Of a stretch of DNA of 25,827 nucleotides, positions 1 to 8,849 are shown one piece after another (position 1 is the stretch's first letter; each line of letters starts with the position of its first letter). The stretch is from assembly GCA_946621045.1 (NCBI GenBank), contig CAMOOA010000005.1, positions 1 to 25,827 on the forward strand, in the 5' to 3' direction. Source of the DNA: an uncultured Erysipelotrichaceae bacterium. GTDB lineage: Bacteria > Bacillota_I > Bacilli_A > Erysipelotrichales > Erysipelotrichaceae. The translations under genes were made by a program, and so were the position numbers. The notes under the pieces were generated by a model. The model saw only the letters and a list, made by a program, of their open reading frames with translations. It did no database searches and was not told the origin of the DNA.

Positions 1-6
1 TAGAAT
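1..6 (+). promoter_or_regulatory. possible -10 hexamer for polC
   Basis: TAGAAT lies 11 nt upstream of the polC ATG and no Shine-Dalgarno is present between them. If real, the transcript would have a leader of only about 5 nt. The -35 region lies outside the window, so this is a weak call made because other genes here show the same arrangement. Confidence 0.25.
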
Positions 7-17
7 GACGGTACGTT

Positions 18-3000
18 ATGGAACAGAGATTAGAAGAAATATTCAGAAAACAGTCTGCCCCGGGACTGGAACATCTTTCCTCGCTGCTTGTGGAAAATGT
101 TCGTTTTTATCGTTCCGGAAGGCGGATATCCATTGATCTTAAGGCACCGGAGCCGATGCTTTTTCAGGACTATCTGGCACTGCGCGACTGGCTGACGGAA
201 GCGTGCGGATGTCCCGTTGATATTTCCGTTGCCTGTGAGCGGGAACGGATCTCCCTCGGCGAACTGCAGCGGTATGTGGACTTTCTGCTTGATGAAGACC
301 CGGAACTTGCGCCGGTGCGCGCCGGCAGCCTCCGGTTTTCGGAAAATGAGCAGCTGCTTTCGTTCATGTTTGCGGATGAGCGTCAGAAGGAGGCGGCTTC
401 CGCGTTTTCGCTTGACATGCAGAATTATTTCCACCGCATCGGAATCCCGTCCATGCATGTGCGGTTTGAACTGCATGAGCCGGAATCCTACAAGGTGGAT
501 ACCGTTGTGCGGAAGGAAGAACCGAAACCGGCGCCCGCGCCCGAACTGAAGAAAAAACGTTATATTCCGCCGAAACGAAAGGACTGGCCGCTTGTAAATC
601 TGTGCGATGTGCTGGATCAGACCGATGACATCCGCATCAGCGGCGAAGTATTTGCGGCGGAGGATATCATTACCAGAGTCGGCAAAAAGATCCGCACCCT
701 GTCGGTTTATGACGGAACGGATGCGATTCTCGTGAAGTGTTTTGAAGGCCGTAATTTTACGGTGGAAGAACTCGATGCGATCCAGGTCGGAAAGCATTAC
801 ATGTTTTATGTATCCGTTGCGCCGGACAATTTTGCGAAGGACCTTGTGGCTGTCGCGGTTCAGGTCGATGAAGAAGAAATCGAGGCAGTGAAGGACACCG
901 CGGAAGAAAAGCGCGTGGAACTTCACATGCATACAAACATGTCGGAAATGGACGGCGTCTGTTCGCCGGCTGCGGTGGTGAAATATGCCTTCGGTCTTGG
1001 CCATGAGGGTATCTGCATCACCGACCATGCGGATGTGCAGAGCTTTGTCAAAGCATTCAATACGGCGAAGGATCTTACAAAAAAGAATCCGGACCATCCG
1101 TTCAAGGTCGGACTTGGGTGCGAGATGAACCTGGCGGAGGACCGCCTGACAATCGTCCGGAATGCGACGGAGGAAAAACTCGATAACTGCACGTTTGTCT
1201 GTTTCGACCTTGAGACGACAGGTCTTTCCTGTTTCTATGATTCCATCATTGAATTCGGTGCGGTAAAGATTGAAAACAGCTCGGTGACAGACCGGATGCA
1301 GAGGTTTATCAAGCCGCCGATGCCGATTCCCGCCGTCATCACCAGAAAGACAAATATTACCAATGATATGGTTGCCCGCGCAAAACCGTTTGCGGAGGCG
1401 ATTGATGAGATCCTTGACTGGATCGGCGATGCCGTACTCGTGGCGCATAATGCGACGTTTGACTATCACTTCCTGAATGAGGAACTGCGCAGACTCGGCA
1501 GGGAGCCGATTCATAATCCTGTGATCGATACGCTGGATCTTTCCCGTGCGATCCTGAAGGAACGGCATTTTTATCGGCTCGGCAATGTTGCGAATTTTTA
1601 CCGGATCACTTATGACGAAGATGTTGCGCACCGTGCGGACTATGATGCGGAGGTTCTTTCTTCCGTATTCCTTTCCCTGATGAGCGATGCGCATAAGCGC
1701 GGTGTGACCACGCTGCAGGAGCTGGATGATGTGCAGGATGAGGATGCCTACAAGAAGGTGCGCCGTTCCCATATCATCGTTCTTGCGAAAAATCAGGACG
1801 GTCTGCGCAGACTGTATGAACTCGTTACGGAGTCCTGTACGCAGACGCTTGTCGTTACCGGCAAGGAAGGCGGAGGTGCGGCGGAACCGCGCATCCGCAG
1901 AAGCAGTATCGACCGGGAGCGCGGCAATATCCTGATCGGCAGTTCCTGTCTGAACAATGAAATCTTTGAACTTGCATGCAACGGCGATGACGAACGGCTG
2001 ATCAGAGCCATGCGGTGGTATGACTATATTGAGATCCAGCCGCCGGGAAACTACAGTACGGAAGTTGTACAGGGATATATTCCGGACAACAACCGGCTGC
2101 GCGATATTCTGAAACGGATCATCCGCTGTGCCGCAATTGCCGGAAAACCGGTCGTTGCGGACAGTGATGCGCATTACTGTGATCCTTCCCAGAAACGGTT
2201 CCGCGATGTCTATATCATGGCGCAGGGCGTCGGCGGCGTTGCCCATCCGCTTTATATCCGCGACAATGACCTTCGCGTCCGGACAAAGAATCCGGATCAG
2301 CATATCCGTCTGACCGACGAGATGAAGTCCTGTTTTGCATTTCTGGATGACGAACGGCTGGTCCATCAGATCGTAATTGAAAATCCGAAGAAGATTTTCG
2401 ACATGCTGGAAGAGGTACGACCGGTGCCTTCAGGCACATATCCGCCGGTCATTCCTGGTTCGGATGACAAGCTGCGTGAGATCTGCCACAATACCGAAAT
2501 GGCCATGTACGGCTTTGAAGGAAAGGTGCCGGAAATCGTCAGCACCCGCCTGAATGAAGAGCTCGACAATATTATCCGCAACGGATTCGGCGTGCATTAT
2601 TACATTGCGCATCTGCTTGTCAAACGGTCCAATGAAGACGGCTATGTTGTCGGAAGCCGTGGTTCTGTCGGATCCAGTTTTACGGCAACGATGTCAGGGA
2701 TCACGGAAGTCAATCCGCTTCCGCCGCACTATCTCTGTCCATCGTGCCATTACAGCGAGTTTATGGAAGAAGGAACCGTCGCGAGCGGCTTTGACCTGCC
2801 GGACAAGAAATGTCCGCACTGCGGTGCAATCATGCGCGGAAACGGCCACAACATTCCGTTCCAGACCTTCCTCGGATTCAACGCGGACAAGACGCCGGAT
2901 ATCGATCTGAACTTCTCGAATGAATATCAGTCGCGCGCTCATGCCTTCATCAAGGAGGTATTCGGCGAAGCACATGCATTCCGGGCAGGAACGATCGGCA

Positions 3001-4346
3001 CGGTTGCGGACAAGACCGCATACGGCTACATCTCCGGCTACTGTGAAAAGATGAATATTCCGAACATGCGCAAGGTCATGCGTGACTATCTTGCGGTCAA
3101 CTGCAAGGATGTCAAACGCACGACCGGTCAGCATCCGGGCGGAATCATCATCATTCCGGACAACTACAAGGCGGAGGACTTCACACCGATTCAGTATCCG
3201 GCAAATGATCCGCACAGCGAATGGAAAACGACCCATTACGACTTCCATGATATTCATGACAATGTTCTGAAGTTTGATATTCTCGGACATGTAGATCCGA
3301 CCGCAATGCGTTTACTGCAGAACATTTCCGAGACAAGACCGACCTCGATTCCGATGAACGATCCGGAGACACTGTCGCTGTTCTACTGCGATGATGCGCT
3401 TCATGCGGATCCCCGTATCTATAAGAAGGAAACCGGAGCCCTCGGACTTCCGGAATTCGGAACCCGCACGACCCGCCGCGTCCTGGAGGAAACAAGACCG
3501 CATGTATTCAGCGATCTGGTCATCATTTCCGGTCTTTCGCACGGTACAGATGTCTGGGCGGGCAATGCGGAAAGTCTGATTCAGGCAGGCACCTGCACAC
3601 TGAGTGAAGTAATCGGATGCCGTGACGATATCATGACCTATCTGCTTGCGAAGAAGCTGGAACCGCTGATGTCCTTCAAGATCATGGAAAGCGTACGTAA
3701 GGGAAAGGGACTCAGTGCCGAGCAGGAAGCCGCAATGCGGGAACATGATGTCCCGGACTGGTATATCGATTCCTGCAAAAAGATCAAATATATGTTTCCG
3801 AAGGCCCATGCGGTTGCCTATGTCATGATGGCGGTCCGTATCGCCTGGTACAAAGTCCATGAGCCGTGGAACTTCTATGTGCAGTATCTGACGCTGCGCT
3901 GCGATGCCTATGAGATCGAAACGATGTCGCGCGGCATTGAAGCGGTGCGGGCACGTATGAACGACATACAGACAAGGCTAGCGGACAGGACTTCGGCAGC
4001 TTCGGTTTCAAACAAGGAAAAGGCATTGTTTGATACACTGGAAGTATGTGAAGAGATGTATGCGCGCGGCTATTCCGTCGGCAATGTCGATCTTTACAAG
4101 TCCAAGGCAAGAGAATTCTCGTACGATCCGGATGACCGCTCGGTCATCATTCCGCCGTTTATTGTAATTGACGGACTCGGCGGCAACGTTGCGGACTCTG
4201 TTGAGAAGGCAAGGGCCGTTTCTCCGTTCCTCTCCAAGGAGGATATTCTGAAACGGACCCAGCTCAGCGATACGCTGCTTAAAAAACTGGATTCCCTCGG
4301 ATGTCTGGAAGGAATCCAGGAACGCAACCAGCTTTCGCTGTTCTGA
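18..4346 (+). CDS. polC: DNA polymerase III alpha subunit, PolC type
   Basis: Replicative DNA polymerase of low-GC Gram-positives, with built-in 3'-5' proofreading. The 1442-residue length is normal for PolC. Domain order: N-terminal region and OB fold (to about residue 290); first part of the PHP domain (HMHTNMSEMDG near 303); an inserted DEDDh exonuclease (FDLETTG near 395, HNATFDYHF near 478, HRADYDAEV near 540); the rest of PHP (DSDAHY near 714); then the polymerase core with GSRGSVGSSF, a CPSC...CPHC zinc-binding loop, PDIDLNF carrying catalytic D960 and D962, and FDILGHVD with D1087. Exonuclease insertion inside PHP is the hallmark of PolC as opposed to DnaE. Start ATG has no Shine-Dalgarno; a TAGAAT hexamer lies at 1-6. 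In Bacillus polC directly precedes rimP; here a regulator/kinase pair lies between. No clear terminator follows the stop. Confidence 0.97.
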   Translation: MEQRLEEIFRKQSAPGLEHLSSLLVENVRFYRSGRRISIDLKAPEPMLFQDYLALRDWLTEACGCPVDISVACERERISLGELQRYVDFLLDEDPELAPVRAGSLRFSENEQLLSFMFADERQKEAASAFSLDMQNYFHRIGIPSMHVRFELHEPESYKVDTVVRKEEPKPAPAPELKKKRYIPPKRKDWPLVNLCDVLDQTDDIRISGEVFAAEDIITRVGKKIRTLSVYDGTDAILVKCFEGRNFTVEELDAIQVGKHYMFYVSVAPDNFAKDLVAVAVQVDEEEIEAVKDTAEEKRVELHMHTNMSEMDGVCSPAAVVKYAFGLGHEGICITDHADVQSFVKAFNTAKDLTKKNPDHPFKVGLGCEMNLAEDRLTIVRNATEEKLDNCTFVCFDLETTGLSCFYDSIIEFGAVKIENSSVTDRMQRFIKPPMPIPAVITRKTNITNDMVARAKPFAEAIDEILDWIGDAVLVAHNATFDYHFLNEELRRLGREPIHNPVIDTLDLSRAILKERHFYRLGNVANFYRITYDEDVAHRADYDAEVLSSVFLSLMSDAHKRGVTTLQELDDVQDEDAYKKVRRSHIIVLAKNQDGLRRLYELVTESCTQTLVVTGKEGGGAAEPRIRRSSIDRERGNILIGSSCLNNEIFELACNGDDERLIRAMRWYDYIEIQPPGNYSTEVVQGYIPDNNRLRDILKRIIRCAAIAGKPVVADSDAHYCDPSQKRFRDVYIMAQGVGGVAHPLYIRDNDLRVRTKNPDQHIRLTDEMKSCFAFLDDERLVHQIVIENPKKIFDMLEEVRPVPSGTYPPVIPGSDDKLREICHNTEMAMYGFEGKVPEIVSTRLNEELDNIIRNGFGVHYYIAHLLVKRSNEDGYVVGSRGSVGSSFTATMSGITEVNPLPPHYLCPSCHYSEFMEEGTVASGFDLPDKKCPHCGAIMRGNGHNIPFQTFLGFNADKTPDIDLNFSNEYQSRAHAFIKEVFGEAHAFRAGTIGTVADKTAYGYISGYCEKMNIPNMRKVMRDYLAVNCKDVKRTTGQHPGGIIIIPDNYKAEDFTPIQYPANDPHSEWKTTHYDFHDIHDNVLKFDILGHVDPTAMRLLQNISETRPTSIPMNDPETLSLFYCDDALHADPRIYKKETGALGLPEFGTRTTRRVLEETRPHVFSDLVIISGLSHGTDVWAGNAESLIQAGTCTLSEVIGCRDDIMTYLLAKKLEPLMSFKIMESVRKGKGLSAEQEAAMREHDVPDWYIDSCKKIKYMFPKAHAVAYVMMAVRIAWYKVHEPWNFYVQYLTLRCDAYEIETMSRGIEAVRARMNDIQTRLADRTSAASVSNKEKALFDTLEVCEEMYARGYSVGNVDLYKSKAREFSYDPDDRSVIIPPFIVIDGLGGNVADSVEKARAVSPFLSKEDILKRTQLSDTLLKKLDSLGCLEGIQERNQLSLF

Positions 4347-4398
4347 GACTGACTTATTTGTGTCCAAACATCGGGCAGAATAATAACAGGTGATAAAT

Positions 4399-5193
4399 AT
4401 GAAGATACTTGCAGTAGATGATGAAAAAATTGCACTTGATCATATCACGACAATTCTGAAACGTGTGGAACCCGACGCGGAGATTATCAGCTGCCGGCGC
4501 GGTTCACAGGCGCTTGAGGAAATGAAGGCAGGGGATATCCAGGTGGCGTTTCTGGATATCGACCTTCGCGATATCAACGGCATGGAACTTGCCCGGCAGA
4601 TGAAGATGATGTGTCCCCAGATGAATATCGTATTCACGACAGGCTACGGGGATTATGCCGGCGAAGCATTTGACCTTCATGCGAGCGGCTATGTTCTCAA
4701 ACCGCTGACCGATGAAAAGATCCGCAGCGAACTGGATGATCTTCGCCATCCGCTGGAAGAGGCTCCTTCCGGGGAGAAGCTGAGGATCCATGCATTCGGC
4801 AACTTCGAAGTCTATGACCGCTCCGGCATTCCGATGTCATTTCAGTATGCCAAGTCCAAGGAAATGCTGGCATATCTGGTTGACCGGTGCGGAACCTTCT
4901 GCACCAACGGCGAGATCATGGGAATTCTCTGGGGTGATGAGGCCACAGACTCCAAGCGCAGCTATCTGAAAAATCTGCGGACCGATCTTTCCTCCGCCCT
5001 GGAACATGCGGGATACCCGAATGTTCTGATCCGCCGCAGGGGTATGATCGCGGTCGTGCCGGATGAAATTGACTGCGATTATTACGACTGGCTGAAAGGA
5101 AAACCCGCGGCGATCAATGCCTACCGCGGGGAATACATGGTTCAGTACAGCTGGAGTGAATTTACCAACAGTCAGCTGGAAAAGAAGAAGTGA
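4399..5193 (+). CDS. response regulator with SARP/OmpR-like winged-helix output domain
   Basis: Two-component response regulator of 264 residues. The receiver domain (about 1-120) has the acidic pair D7-D8, phosphoacceptor D53 in FLDIDL, T80 and K101 in LKPL. After a short linker, residues about 133-235 resemble the winged-helix DNA-binding domain found in SARP/BTAD-type activators (HAFGNFEVYD followed by a KSKEMLAYLVDR helix), not a LytTR domain. The chosen start is ATG 4399, with AGGTGA 5 nt upstream; a GTG at 4390 would add three residues but has no well-placed ribosome site. It ends exactly where the convergent histidine kinase gene ends, which suggests but does not prove that the two are partners. 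A poor promoter (TTGTGT, 15 nt, AATAAT) is possible at 4358-4384; read-through from polC is an alternative. Target genes are unknown. Confidence 0.88.
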   Translation: MKILAVDDEKIALDHITTILKRVEPDAEIISCRRGSQALEEMKAGDIQVAFLDIDLRDINGMELARQMKMMCPQMNIVFTTGYGDYAGEAFDLHASGYVLKPLTDEKIRSELDDLRHPLEEAPSGEKLRIHAFGNFEVYDRSGIPMSFQYAKSKEMLAYLVDRCGTFCTNGEIMGILWGDEATDSKRSYLKNLRTDLSSALEHAGYPNVLIRRRGMIAVVPDEIDCDYYDWLKGKPAAINAYRGEYMVQYSWSEFTNSQLEKKK

Positions 5194-6441
5194 TCAGTAT
5201 CTCTTCGGAATCCGAATCGTAATACTGGTGCCCTCATCAGGGGCACTTTTAATATGCACGCTGCCCTTTGAAATTGTTTCAACACGGTAGATCATATTCT
5301 GAATACCGATGTGCTTACGGCCGGACGAGGGCCGGCTGAGGGTATCTGTATCAAAGCCGACACCGTCATCGGTCACCGTGACCACATGATCTGTTTCGTC
5401 GGACCGGCTTGATATGGTGATCGTGCCGCCGCCGGGCTTCCGGCCGATGCCGTGCTTCACGGCATTCTCTACCGCAAGCTGAACCGAGAGGGACGGAACG
5501 GTGAAATCCGTGTCCTGAATGTCATATACCACGTTCAGATCTTCCTCAAAGCGGAGCTTCTCCAGATACAGGTAGTGATGAATATGTTCCAGCTCCCGTT
5601 CAAACGGTACGGGGACATCAGAACCGATCGTATCAAGATTTCCGCGCAGATAATCCGAGAATTCCACAAGCGCCTTCTGGGCAAGCGAAGGGTCCTTTTC
5701 GCAGAGGTAGTAGATCGTATTCAGGGAGTTATAGATGAAATGCGGCTTGATCTGTGAAAGAACAATATGATTGCGGTTCTGTTCAAGCAGAATTGCCTGT
5801 TCTTTCAGGCTTTCTGCCTGTTTGCGATGGACAAACAGATGAAGCATGAGCAGGGAAATGGAAATTCCCAGGTGCTGCACACGCCCGCCGAAGTGGAAGT
5901 CTCGCAGCAGCATTGCGATTGCCGGAGCCGCAAGATACAGCAGAAGATAGCGCTGCAGCTGCGGACCGAGTTCATGGCGGTAAAGGATAATCGTGACGAT
6001 CGTATGGATGATGATCAGCCAGCCGGGAATCTGACCGACGTAATAGATCAGCGGAGGAATGTTGTTATGGAACAGATGCATTATCAGAAGCCATGATATG
6101 GCCGCAAAGATACAGAGCACGCCCACACATTTCCGGCTGATCCGGATGAACGGGGTTTCCGCGGGGAGTGCAGCAGCGATGTATGCATAAAAGAGATATT
6201 CGATGATGTAAAAGGGAATGATCAGGATGAAGTCGAGCAGGAAATGTCCGAAGGGGGATATATTGGTTAATGAAATGGACAGGGCATCCGCAATGAGCGA
6301 TGCCATATTGCAGAGGATCATCAGCGGAAAAATACTCCGCTGGCGTTCGTTTCTGTAATAGGTGGTTGTACTTGCGTAGAGAATGAATGCAAGCATGAAG
6401 GCCATGAACAGTTCAATGGCCGCAAATGTACTTATCGTCAT
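5194..6441 (-). CDS. membrane histidine kinase, LytS/YesM-type (His_kinase family)
   Basis: Sensor histidine kinase of 415 residues. The first 205 residues are a multipass membrane region with about six hydrophobic segments and no extracellular sensor domain of note. A short coiled linker follows. The catalytic part belongs to the His_kinase/HATPase_c type: phospho-acceptor H234 in QIKPHFIYNSLNTI, N box VENAVKHG with N326, G box DDGVGFD (358-364) and a second glycine motif at GRKHIGIQN. Start: ATG at 6441 is preferred because a TATGAT hexamer ends 6 nt upstream, implying a leaderless message; a TTG at 6459 would add six residues. The gene is convergent with, and abuts, the response regulator at 4399-5193. 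Kinases of this type usually pair with LytTR or AraC-type regulators, so pairing with a SARP-like output would be uncommon. The signal sensed is unknown. Confidence 0.9.
   Translation of the reverse strand: MTISTFAAIELFMAFMLAFILYASTTTYYRNERQRSIFPLMILCNMASLIADALSISLTNISPFGHFLLDFILIIPFYIIEYLFYAYIAAALPAETPFIRISRKCVGVLCIFAAISWLLIMHLFHNNIPPLIYYVGQIPGWLIIIHTIVTIILYRHELGPQLQRYLLLYLAAPAIAMLLRDFHFGGRVQHLGISISLLMLHLFVHRKQAESLKEQAILLEQNRNHIVLSQIKPHFIYNSLNTIYYLCEKDPSLAQKALVEFSDYLRGNLDTIGSDVPVPFERELEHIHHYLYLEKLRFEEDLNVVYDIQDTDFTVPSLSVQLAVENAVKHGIGRKPGGGTITISSRSDETDHVVTVTDDGVGFDTDTLSRPSSGRKHIGIQNMIYRVETISKGSVHIKSAPDEGTSITIRIPKRY
5228..5250 (+). terminator. probable intrinsic terminator for the response regulator
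   Basis: GTGCCC, a 7-nt loop and GGGCAC form a 6-bp hairpin followed by TTTT on the plus strand. It lies 35 nt after the response-regulator stop, inside the antisense of the last codons of the convergent kinase gene. The short stem and short T run make this moderate. Confidence 0.45.
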
Positions 6442-6447
6442 AGCAAT

Positions 6448-6453
6448 ATCATA
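6448..6453 (-). promoter_or_regulatory. -10 hexamer for the histidine kinase, implying a leaderless message
   Basis: On the minus strand TATGAT is followed by six bases and then ATG 6441. The sequence TTGCGA precedes it. No Shine-Dalgarno is seen before the ATG and no good -35 at the usual distance. The transcription start would fall on or beside the A of the start codon. Confidence 0.45.
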
Positions 6454-6494
6454 TCGCAATGCGGAAAGATTCCCTTAAAATTCAAAAAATTCGC

Positions 6495-6522
6495 TTGAAC
6501 ACTGCATTTTTTATGATAGTAT
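6495..6522 (+). promoter_or_regulatory. sigma-A type promoter of the rimP-nusA-infB operon
   Basis: -35 TTGAAC (6495-6500), 16-nt spacer, -10 TAGTAT (6517-6522) preceded by TGA, a perfect extended -10 TGN. Transcription should begin near 6529, just before the leader hairpin. It is divergent from the kinase gene. Confidence 0.75.
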
Positions 6523-6533
6523 GTGGGAGGTAA

Positions 6534-6558
6534 AGAAGGAGCGCGATGCGCTCCTTCT
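6534..6558 (+). promoter_or_regulatory. 11-bp hairpin in the rimP leader
   Basis: AGAAGGAGCGC, loop GAT, GCGCTCCTTCT: a perfect 11-bp stem with a 3-nt loop, at the very 5' end of the predicted rimP transcript. It is not followed by a T run, so it is not a typical terminator. It lies just upstream of the rimP ribosome site (AGGAG at 6566). Comparable hairpins occur before rimP in other Firmicutes, as I recall; function is uncertain (5'-end protection or feedback control of the nusA operon are possibilities). Confidence 0.7.
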
Positions 6559-6578
6559 GTTATTCAGGAGAGAATGGA

Positions 6579-7040
6579 ATGGAACAGATCGCAAAGCTGA
6601 AAGAACTGATCCTTCCGGTTCTGAACACATCGGGCGTACAGCTGTATGATCTCAGATGGATTCCCTCGGATCATACGCTGCAGGTCGCAGTCATGCGTGA
6701 AGACGGATCCATGGATCTCGATACCTGCGCCGAAGTAAGCGAACAGCTGAGTGCTGTGCTGGATGATACGGATCTGATCACCAGCGCTTACACCCTGGAG
6801 GTATGCAGCCCCGGTGCGGAACGCGAGATTCGTAATCTGAAGGAACTGGAACACATGAATCACCCCTATATTTATGTCCGGCTGAAACATCCGGTAAAGA
6901 AACTGACAGAGATTACCGGTGAAGTGCAGACCTATGAAGAAGGAATCATTACGATGACCTATCGGGACAAAGCCGCAACAAGAACGGCAGAGGTTCCCGC
7001 CGAAGAAATCGAGTTTATCCGACTTGCGGTCAGGATCTAA
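6579..7040 (+). CDS. rimP: ribosome maturation factor RimP
   Basis: RimP assists maturation of the 30S ribosomal subunit. The 153-residue protein has the usual two-domain layout: an N-terminal alpha/beta domain with the family signature around SPGAERE (CSPGAEREIRNLKELE) and a C-terminal SH3-like barrel (about residues 90-153). The start at ATG 6579 has AGGAG 8 nt upstream; an in-frame ATG at 6546 lies in the loop and arm of the leader hairpin and is unlikely to be used. It heads the operon and is followed by nusA after 15 nt, the standard Firmicutes order. Confidence 0.95.
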   Translation: MEQIAKLKELILPVLNTSGVQLYDLRWIPSDHTLQVAVMREDGSMDLDTCAEVSEQLSAVLDDTDLITSAYTLEVCSPGAEREIRNLKELEHMNHPYIYVRLKHPVKKLTEITGEVQTYEEGIITMTYRDKAATRTAEVPAEEIEFIRLAVRI

Positions 7041-7055
7041 GGAGAAATACAGAAA

Positions 7056-8846
7056 ATGGAACTCAAATACAAGGACATGCTGAAGGCACTTGCGGCAATT
7101 GAAGATGAACGCAAGATTCCGGAGGAAGATCTCAAGGAAGCGCTGAAAGAAGCGCTGGCAAAGGCATACAAAAAGGATGCGGAGCTTTCTGATATCAACG
7201 TGGAAGTTGAAATCAATGAAAAGTCTCAGACCATCGATATTTATCAGCTGTACAACGTCGTGGAAAACGTTGAGGATGATGAACTGGAAATCGAACTGCC
7301 GGAAGCGCGGGAACTCAAACCCGACGCTATTCTCGGAGATGTGATCCGCCGCAAGGTGGAAATCACCGGCATGAGCCGTGCAGCGGCGCTGCTTGCACGG
7401 AATGTCATCCGTCAGAAGATCCGGGAAGCGGAAAAGATTGCCGTTTACAACGCATACATCGATCAGCTTGATGAAATGGTGATCGGTATTGTTGAAACCG
7501 TCAAGGAAAAATTCACGCTTGTCAATCTCGGCAAGACGATTGCGATGATGCCCAAGTCCAATCAGATCCCCAATGAACATCTGACCGAAGGACAGAAGAT
7601 CCGCGTCGTCATTACGGAAGTGAATACCGACACCAAAGGATCTCAGGTGCTTGTCAGCCGGGCATCCCCGATGCTTGTAAAGCGTCTGTTCGAAAAGGAA
7701 GTCCCGGAGATCTCACAGGGAATCGTTGAGATCAAGGCAATTGCCCGTGAAGCCGGTGAGCGCACCAAGATGGCTGTCATTTCCTACAACCCGGATATTG
7801 ACCCGACCGGCGCATGCATCGGACAGCGCGGCGCCCGTGTTCAGGAGATCATCGAAGAACTCAAGGGCGAGAAGATCGATATCTTCCAGTGGAGCGAGGA
7901 CTTCACGGTTCTTGTGAAAAATGCGCTTGCTCCGGCGGAAATCATCAATGTTCTGCCCGGACCCGAAGATCACAGCCTCACGGTTATTGTGGACGAGGAT
8001 CAGCTCTCCCTTGCCATCGGCAAAAAGGGAAAGAATGCACGTCTTGCGGTCAAGCTGACGGGACGGAAGATCGACATCAAGACCCGTGCGGATATTGAAG
8101 AGACCTACGGTGATTATGATCAGTTTGTAGCGGAGGCAGAAGTACGCAAGGAAGAACTGCAGAAACAGATCAGCCAGCGTGAAATTGCCCGCATGGAAGC
8201 GGAAAAGAAGGCTGCGGATGAGAAGCGTCAGGCCGCAATCGAAGAGCTTGCCCGCAGAAAAGCAGACGAAGCTGCAGCAGCTGCAGCAGCGGAAGATGAT
8301 CTGCCTGAAGAGATGCAGGAAATGATGAGCGAGCGCATCCGCAACGAGATGGCGCATGAAACGCATGTCGCAGAACCTGCAGCAGCGGAAACACCTGCGG
8401 CTGCCGAAGAGCCTGAGGCACCTGCAGAACCTGCAGAGACACCGGCGGAACCGGAAGAAGCAGAACCGGCAGCTCCGGCAGAAGAGCCGAAAGCTGAACC
8501 TGCGGAAGAACCTGCCGCTGTGAAGGAACCGAAGAAAAAGAAGGTTGACCTGGAAGAAATCGCCGCAAAGCACGAATATGTTTCCAAGTTCGAGAAATTT
8601 GCGGATACCTCCAAGCCGAAACCTGCCGCACCTGTGAAAAAGCGCCGCAAGAAGGGCGATGATGACGGCATCAAGACCAGAAACGATGAGCTTCTGAAAC
8701 AGCTCACCGGTACAACGGAGATCGTCAAGCCGGTATATACGGAAGAAGAACTTGATGAAATCGAACGTCAGCAGCAGGAAGAAGAATATTCCAAGTATGA
8801 TGACATCGATGACTACGATGAATACGAGGAATACTACGACAATTGA
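7056..8846 (+). CDS. nusA: transcription termination/antitermination factor NusA, with long C-terminal extension
   Basis: RNA polymerase-binding elongation factor that controls pausing and termination. The first 350 residues are an ordinary NusA: N-terminal polymerase-binding domain (1-130), S1 RNA-binding domain (about 133-200), KH1 with GACIGQRGARVQEII (about 252) and KH2 with AIGKKGKNARLAVKL (about 320). Firmicutes NusA usually ends near here. This protein continues to 596: a charged helical stretch (about 355-420), an Ala/Pro/Glu-rich low-complexity stretch (about 440-490), a Lys-rich segment with KKKK and KKRRKK, and a very acidic, tyrosine-rich end (YDDIDDYDEYEEYYDN). The tail has no stop or frameshift between it and the core. 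RBS AAGGAG lies 11 nt before ATG. YlxR follows after 3 nt. Confidence 0.96.
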   Translation: MELKYKDMLKALAAIEDERKIPEEDLKEALKEALAKAYKKDAELSDINVEVEINEKSQTIDIYQLYNVVENVEDDELEIELPEARELKPDAILGDVIRRKVEITGMSRAAALLARNVIRQKIREAEKIAVYNAYIDQLDEMVIGIVETVKEKFTLVNLGKTIAMMPKSNQIPNEHLTEGQKIRVVITEVNTDTKGSQVLVSRASPMLVKRLFEKEVPEISQGIVEIKAIAREAGERTKMAVISYNPDIDPTGACIGQRGARVQEIIEELKGEKIDIFQWSEDFTVLVKNALAPAEIINVLPGPEDHSLTVIVDEDQLSLAIGKKGKNARLAVKLTGRKIDIKTRADIEETYGDYDQFVAEAEVRKEELQKQISQREIARMEAEKKAADEKRQAAIEELARRKADEAAAAAAAEDDLPEEMQEMMSERIRNEMAHETHVAEPAAAETPAAAEEPEAPAEPAETPAEPEEAEPAAPAEEPKAEPAEEPAAVKEPKKKKVDLEEIAAKHEYVSKFEKFADTSKPKPAAPVKKRRKKGDDDGIKTRNDELLKQLTGTTEIVKPVYTEEELDEIERQQQEEEYSKYDDIDDYDEYEEYYDN

Positions 8847-8849
8847 TTT

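Noticed and set aside
30..2366. A 778-codon open frame on the minus strand inside polC
   Set aside because: Same cause: antisense shadow of a well-conserved gene, with no ribosome site or recognisable domains.
6564..7580. A 338-codon minus-strand frame over rimP and the start of nusA
   Set aside because: Antisense to two conserved genes; composition is typical of a shadow frame.
8270..8295. Repeat of GCAGCAGCTGCAGCAG type, as a possible mobile or regulatory repeat
   Set aside because: It simply encodes the Ala-rich run in the NusA tail and does not occur elsewhere outside similar Ala codons.
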